From the NCBI GenBank assembly GCA_910585275.1, contig CAJUCW010000055.1, positions 1-17,345 on the forward strand: DNA of 17,345 nucleotides, read 5' to 3'. Below, one piece after another: positions 14,492 through 17,345 of the stretch. The DNA comes from an uncultured Muribaculaceae bacterium (GTDB taxonomy: Bacteria > Bacteroidota > Bacteroidia > Bacteroidales > Muribaculaceae). The position numbers and the translations under genes were made by a program. The number at the start of each line of letters is the position of its first letter. Position 1 is the first letter of the stretch. The notes beneath the pieces were generated by a model that did not search any database, had not been told where the DNA came from, and saw nothing but the letters and a program-made list of their open reading frames with translations.

Positions 14492-15370
14492 TTATTTTAC
14501 GGGGGAGACGTTGTATCCGAGTTTGCGGAGGCCTTCTACGATGCCTTTGTCGCCGGCGAGGTGAAGCGCGCCGACAGCCACGAATGTAGGTCCTTCCTTG
14601 AAGATGGCGGGAAGTTTTGTTAGCCAGTCGGCGTTGCGTTTGTCGAGGAGGGCAATCATAAATTCCGGATGCTCGTCTTCGTCTTCGCTAAGCTTGAGCA
14701 TCTTGTCGAGGTCCTGGTTGTTGTAGGCTTCGGTAAGTGCTTTGGTGTTTTCCAGAGCCTTGGAAGGGTCTTTGAGGAGCTCGACAAGGGCTTCCGCCTG
14801 GTAGGAAATAGGGGTGCTGTCGAAAAGAACGGTTGCCTGTTGCTCTACGGTCTCGAGGGGGATAATTTTTTTTCCTTCGTTCTTGCCCTGGAGCTGGAAC
14901 CAGGAATCAAGTTGTTCGGTGGGATTGAAGCCAGGCATGGCCTGCTGGGCCATTGTAGCGGCTATCATGGTGGTTACGGCCATTGGTTTCATCATGTCGA
15001 GCATGGATAGTTCCATACCTTGCATCGGCGCCCATTTCTTGAATTCTTCGCTGATTATGGTGAAGTCTTCCGGTGCGATTACTTTTGATAAAGTGCTGTC
15101 GGCCGGTGCCATCATGTGAGGCTGCATGGCCTGCACGAGTGCCATTTGGTCTTGGGTCATGTCGATTTCCCCTACCACTTGGGAGACACTTTCATAAGGG
15201 GCTTTGGCACCAAACTGGTCGATTACTGAAATCGGGGCGAGGTGATGGGTGCCGAAAACGTAAGAAGGAGATTCGAGACCGTTGCCTTCAACTTTGTAAA
15301 GAACCTGGGCGGAAGCGGGAACTGCGATTGCCACAAAAAGGGCCGCTGTAATTGTTTTGAAAAAATTCAT
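14492..15370 (-). CDS. secreted TraB/GumN family protein
   Basis: The 292-residue product starts with a signal peptide (MNFFKTITAALFVAIAVPASA, cut near residue 21), so it is probably periplasmic. The family is recognised by the N-terminal YVFGTHHLAP (GxxH-type motif, His43), a central IPLETVEQQ, and the C-terminal TFVAVGALHLAGDKGIVEGLRKLGY with the GALHL motif at 267-271. TraB/GumN proteins resemble the Tiki proteases and are predicted metallopeptidases, but no substrate is known for bacterial members. The Met- and Gln-rich middle (about 76-150) is less conserved. No promoter match was found between this gene and the divergent HU gene. Confidence 0.9.
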   Translation of the reverse strand: MNFFKTITAALFVAIAVPASAQVLYKVEGNGLESPSYVFGTHHLAPISVIDQFGAKAPYESVSQVVGEIDMTQDQMALVQAMQPHMMAPADSTLSKVIAPEDFTIISEEFKKWAPMQGMELSMLDMMKPMAVTTMIAATMAQQAMPGFNPTEQLDSWFQLQGKNEGKKIIPLETVEQQATVLFDSTPISYQAEALVELLKDPSKALENTKALTEAYNNQDLDKMLKLSEDEDEHPEFMIALLDKRNADWLTKLPAIFKEGPTFVAVGALHLAGDKGIVEGLRKLGYNVSPVK

Positions 15371-15457
15371 GATAGAAATGTGTTTTTGTTGTTTAATTGT
15401 ATGACGTGATTTTTAGCGAAAAGTTTTATGGAAGGTGAAAAAAATGCATTGCATTGC

Positions 15458-15487
15458 TTGAAATAAGGGATTTTTTTTCTACTTTTG
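15458..15487 (+). promoter_or_regulatory. promoter of the HU pair
   Basis: TTG (15458-15460), a 19-bp spacer and TACTTTTG (15480-15487) fit the Bacteroidetes consensus. The predicted start at about 15494 supports ATG 15508 rather than an upstream in-frame ATG at 15454, which lies before the promoter. Confidence 0.7.
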
Positions 15488-15507
15488 TGAAAATTGCAAG
15501 AACTAAT

Positions 15508-15789
15508 ATGGACAACAAGACATTGGTAGATACATTGTCGAAAAACCTCGATATATCTCGCGACACAGTTATTTCGCTGATAGACGGACTATCAGCCGTG
15601 GTCGGTGAATGCGGTGCCGAACTTGACAGCATCTCTATACCGGCGTTCGGCACATTCGAGCCGCGAAAACGTATGGAGAGGGTGGCTGTTCACCCAGCTT
15701 CGGGTAAGCGTCTGCTTGTACCCCCGAAAATAGTATTGTCTTTTAAACCTTCGCCGGTGTTGAAACAACGTATCAGGAATGGAGAATAA
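15508..15789 (+). CDS. HU/IHF-family DNA-binding protein, 93 aa
   Basis: A small nucleoid-type protein. Residues 1-40 form the two dimerisation helices (NKTLVDTLSKNLDISRDTVISLIDGLSAVV). Then comes ISIPAFGTFEPRKRMERVAVHPASGKRLLVPPKIVLSFKPS, the beta-arm region. The canonical GFGTF and R-NP-TG signature appears here as AFGTF and HPASG, with the DNA-intercalating Pro kept at residue 63. Length is normal (about 90). The start at 15508 follows the promoter; the open frame upstream to 15454 is not supported. Its 3' end overlaps the next gene by 11 bp, suggesting translational coupling and that the two HU domains might form a heterodimer (inference). Confidence 0.9.
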   Translation: MDNKTLVDTLSKNLDISRDTVISLIDGLSAVVGECGAELDSISIPAFGTFEPRKRMERVAVHPASGKRLLVPPKIVLSFKPSPVLKQRIRNGE

Positions 15790-16894
15790 GATAACGCTGC
15801 CGCGTCTTGCGGCTATGCTTGCCATCACCACGGGAAAGCAGAAAAAATTGTGTGAAGATTTTCTGAAAGAGTTGTTCAGGATTGTGTCTGAAGAACTTGA
15901 AAACGGAGAAAACGTGCGGATAAAAGGTTTTGGCACATTTAAACTCGCTGCTATGGAACCCCGCAAGAGCGTAAATGTGGCTACGGGTGAAGAGCATGAG
16001 ATTCCGGGACATAAGAAAGTGGTATTCGTTGCCGCCAAGGAACTTGCAACGACTGTAAATTCTCCATTCGAGGCGTTTGAGGCTGTCGAAGTTTCGGACG
16101 ATATTCCTACGGATGTTTTGTTGGAAGTGCCGGAAGAAGAGGAATCCGGTAACGACGATGAAACTGCATCGGAGTCTGCTGTGAGAGAATCGGTTGATGA
16201 AGAAGTTGTGGATGAGGCCACTTCGGAAGCGTATGGCTCTGATACAGCCGATGCCGCTAAATCCGTGGCATGCAGTGTCAGCGTCAACGAAAAAGGTAAA
16301 AATGAAAAATCTGCCACAACGGATTTTGACGGATCTGAGTCCGATTCTTATGAGGTAGAAAATGTAAGCGAGCCGAGAGGTAAAGGTCGCCGGTTTGTAT
16401 GGGGATTCCTTGCGGGTTTTGTGGCTGCTTCGGTGGTGGCTCTCCTTTATTTTTATTTAGGAGGAGAACGGATGGAAAATAAGGAGACCGTATCTTCGGA
16501 AGATGATGTGGCGATGGTTGTGCAGACCCTGGAAAAGACAGTCCCGATGGAAAAGGGTGTGTCGGATTCGTTGTCTGATTCACTCTCGCTTCCATTAAAT
16601 GAGGCGACCGGGAATGAGGAAGTGCCAACGCGTCCTTCCGACGAGCCGGTGTATGACACGATTTCTACTACACGGTTCCTTACGACTATGGCGAAGGAGC
16701 ATTATGGCAATTTCAATCTTTGGCCGATAATATATGAGGAAAACAAAGATATTCTCGGACATCCCGACAGAATAAAACCGGGCACGAAGGTCGTTGTTCC
16801 CTCTTTGGAAAAATATGGCGTTGACCCGCATAAGGCTGCGGATATTGCCCGTATCAAGCAGAAGGGGGTGGAGATTTATGCAAGATATAAATGA
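15779..16894 (+). CDS. HU-domain protein with one membrane segment and C-terminal LysM
   Basis: Four regions are visible in the 371 residues. Residues 1-90 form an HU/IHF-like domain with IKGFGTFKL (48-56) and a tip loop VNVATGEE, where the usual intercalating Pro is replaced by Val67. Residues 97-198 are an acidic, low-complexity linker. A basic cluster PRGKGRR (199-205) is followed by a single membrane helix (206-228). A periplasmic linker then leads to a LysM-like module (291-341; LTTMAKEHYGN, LWPIIYEENKDIL, IKPGTKVVVPS). By the positive-inside rule the HU domain is cytoplasmic and LysM periplasmic, so the protein could link DNA to peptidoglycan. That role is an inference. HU-superfamily domains attached to envelope modules such as SPOR are known in Bacteroidetes. 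It is read from the same transcript as the 93-residue HU paralogue, with an 11-bp overlap. Confidence 0.88.
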   Translation: MENKITLPRLAAMLAITTGKQKKLCEDFLKELFRIVSEELENGENVRIKGFGTFKLAAMEPRKSVNVATGEEHEIPGHKKVVFVAAKELATTVNSPFEAFEAVEVSDDIPTDVLLEVPEEEESGNDDETASESAVRESVDEEVVDEATSEAYGSDTADAAKSVACSVSVNEKGKNEKSATTDFDGSESDSYEVENVSEPRGKGRRFVWGFLAGFVAASVVALLYFYLGGERMENKETVSSEDDVAMVVQTLEKTVPMEKGVSDSLSDSLSLPLNEATGNEEVPTRPSDEPVYDTISTTRFLTTMAKEHYGNFNLWPIIYEENKDILGHPDRIKPGTKVVVPSLEKYGVDPHKAADIARIKQKGVEIYARYK

Positions 16895-17011
16895 CGAAGT
16901 GCTGTAGAAGAAAATTTGGTTTAGTGTATTTTGATAGTTGATTTTATTTTGTTGCAGTATAGTGTGTTGGACGTTTGAATTGAGTTTCCTTTCGAAAAAA
17001 TGTTGAAAAAA

Positions 17012-17053
17012 TTTGGTAGTTTGAAAAAGAATGTCTAATTTTGCACTCGCAAA
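17012..17053 (+). promoter_or_regulatory. tRNA-Cys promoter
   Basis: TTTG (17012-17015), a 20-bp spacer and TAATTTTG (17036-17043) are a good Bacteroidetes promoter, continuing into the dyad TTTGCACTCGCAAA (17040-17053), identical to that of tRNA-Met. The leader would be about 25-30 nt. Confidence 0.8.
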
Positions 17054-17077
17054 GCCGAAGAGGCAAGCACTTAAAAA

Positions 17078-17151
17078 GGTGCCATGTCCGAGTGGTTAGG
17101 TACCGGTCTGCAAAACCGTTCACACCAGTTCGAGTCTGGTTGGCACCTCCA
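17078..17151 (+). tRNA. tRNA-Cys (GCA)
   Basis: The acceptor GGTGCCA pairs with TGGCACC, and the anticodon stem CCGGT/ACCGT holds the loop CTGCAAA with anticodon GCA. The T stem is CCAG/CTGG-type with TTCGAGT. The discriminator is U73 (position 17148), the identity base of tRNA-Cys. CCA is encoded at 17149-17151, unlike the Glu and Met tRNAs here, although this may be chance, since the A is also the first base of the terminator palindrome. Confidence 0.95.
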
Positions 17152-17191
17152 AAAATAAACTCGCTTGAAATTTCAAGCGAGTTTATTTTTT
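17151..17191. terminator. symmetric 40-bp terminator palindrome
   Basis: Positions 17151-17170 and 17171-17190 are a perfect 20-bp inverted repeat centred on GAAA/TTTC, with A-runs on one side and T-runs on the other, so it ends in T-runs on both strands. It terminates tRNA-Cys on the plus strand and fits the convergent repeat gene on the minus strand. Confidence 0.92.
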
Positions 17192-17202
17192 ATTGCCTTT
17201 AT

Positions 17203-17345
17203 TTACTTATTACCTTTAGGGCAATCCGTCTTTGTGCAATCCGTCTTTGTACAATTTGTCTTTGTACAATCTTTTCTTGTGCAATCCGTCTTTGTACAAT
17301 CTTTCTTTGTACAATCTTTCTTTGTACAATCTTTCTTTGTACAAT
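17203..17345 (-). CDS. 3' end of a gene encoding Cys-Thr-Lys-x-Asp pentapeptide repeats (partial)
   Basis: The minus strand is open from the window edge to a TAA at 17205-17203, giving 46 C-terminal residues: eight pentapeptides (from the N-terminal side CTKKD three times, CTKTD, CTRKD, CTKTN, CTKTD twice) and then CPKGNK. Cysteine is invariant every five residues. The Cys codons vary silently (TGT/TGC) and other changes are mild (Lys/Arg, Asp/Asn, Lys/Thr). The stop lies just before a symmetric terminator that would serve this strand. I recognise no family; a Cys-rich, possibly metal-binding or secreted tail is only a guess. A 15-bp repeat is open in several frames, so coding is likely but not proven. 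The start lies outside the window. Confidence 0.5.
   Translation of the reverse strand, partial: CTKKDCTKKDCTKKDCTKTDCTRKDCTKTNCTKTDCTKTDCPKGNK
17220..17345. repeat. tandem repeat, 15-bp unit, at least 8 copies
   Basis: Units of the form CAATCCGTCTTTGTA or CAATCTTTCTTTGTA follow each other without gaps. The three units nearest the window edge are identical, the others differ by 1-4 bases, and the array continues outside. Identical copies at one end suggest recent expansion. Most unit junctions hold the palindrome TTGTACAA. Confidence 0.95.

Overview
The window looks like a chromosomal, mostly housekeeping segment of a Bacteroidales genome, plausibly close to Muribaculaceae. The support is Bacteroidetes-type promoters (TTTG or TTG, about 19-23 bp, then TAnnTTTG) in front of most transcription units, no consistent Shine-Dalgarno sequences, an S16 protein with a long Ala/Lys/Glu-rich tail, and protein sequences (RF1, MurB, KdsA) of the Bacteroidales type. 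The exact genus cannot be fixed from the sequence alone.

Layout. 1-815: a tandem pair of tRNA-Glu(CTC) genes (the outer one cut by the window edge) and rpsP, all on the minus strand. 906-2096: prfA (RF1), divergent from rpsP. 2118-4892, minus strand: a lipoprotein with a BamE-like C-terminus followed by an in-frame fusion of MurB to a PhnP-like metallo-beta-lactamase-fold hydrolase. 5248-6678: an NhaC-family antiporter. 6812-6885: tRNA-Met. 7057-7725: a Crp/Fnr-type protein with a perfect inverted repeat just upstream. 7869-10794: an apparent operon of a NupG-like nucleoside transporter, rsmE and kdsA, closed by a long hairpin. 10901-12377, minus strand: ndk followed by a secreted M23 peptidase with LysM. 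12804-14375: a YbdG-like MscS channel. 14492-15370, minus strand: a secreted TraB/GumN protein. 15508-16894: an overlapping pair, a small HU-family protein and a large HU-TM-LysM protein. 17078-17151: tRNA-Cys. 17203-17345, minus strand: the 3' end of a gene encoding Cys-Thr-Lys-x-Asp pentapeptide repeats that runs off the window.

The most notable points are: (1) a shared dyad, TTTGCAC-(C/T)-CGCAAA, overlapping the -7 element and probable start site of all four translation-apparatus promoters (rpsP, tRNA-Glu, tRNA-Met, tRNA-Cys) and absent from the other promoters here; (2) a protein whose architecture could tether DNA to the cell wall (cytoplasmic HU domain, one membrane segment, periplasmic LysM), translationally overlapped with a free HU paralogue; (3) the unlisted Cys-every-five-residues repeat ORF, convergent with tRNA-Cys and sharing a symmetric 40-bp terminator palindrome with it; (4) the MurB-MBL fusion; (5) a candidate autoregulatory operator for the Crp-like protein. 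The window contains no sign of phage, insertion sequences, CRISPR or rRNA.
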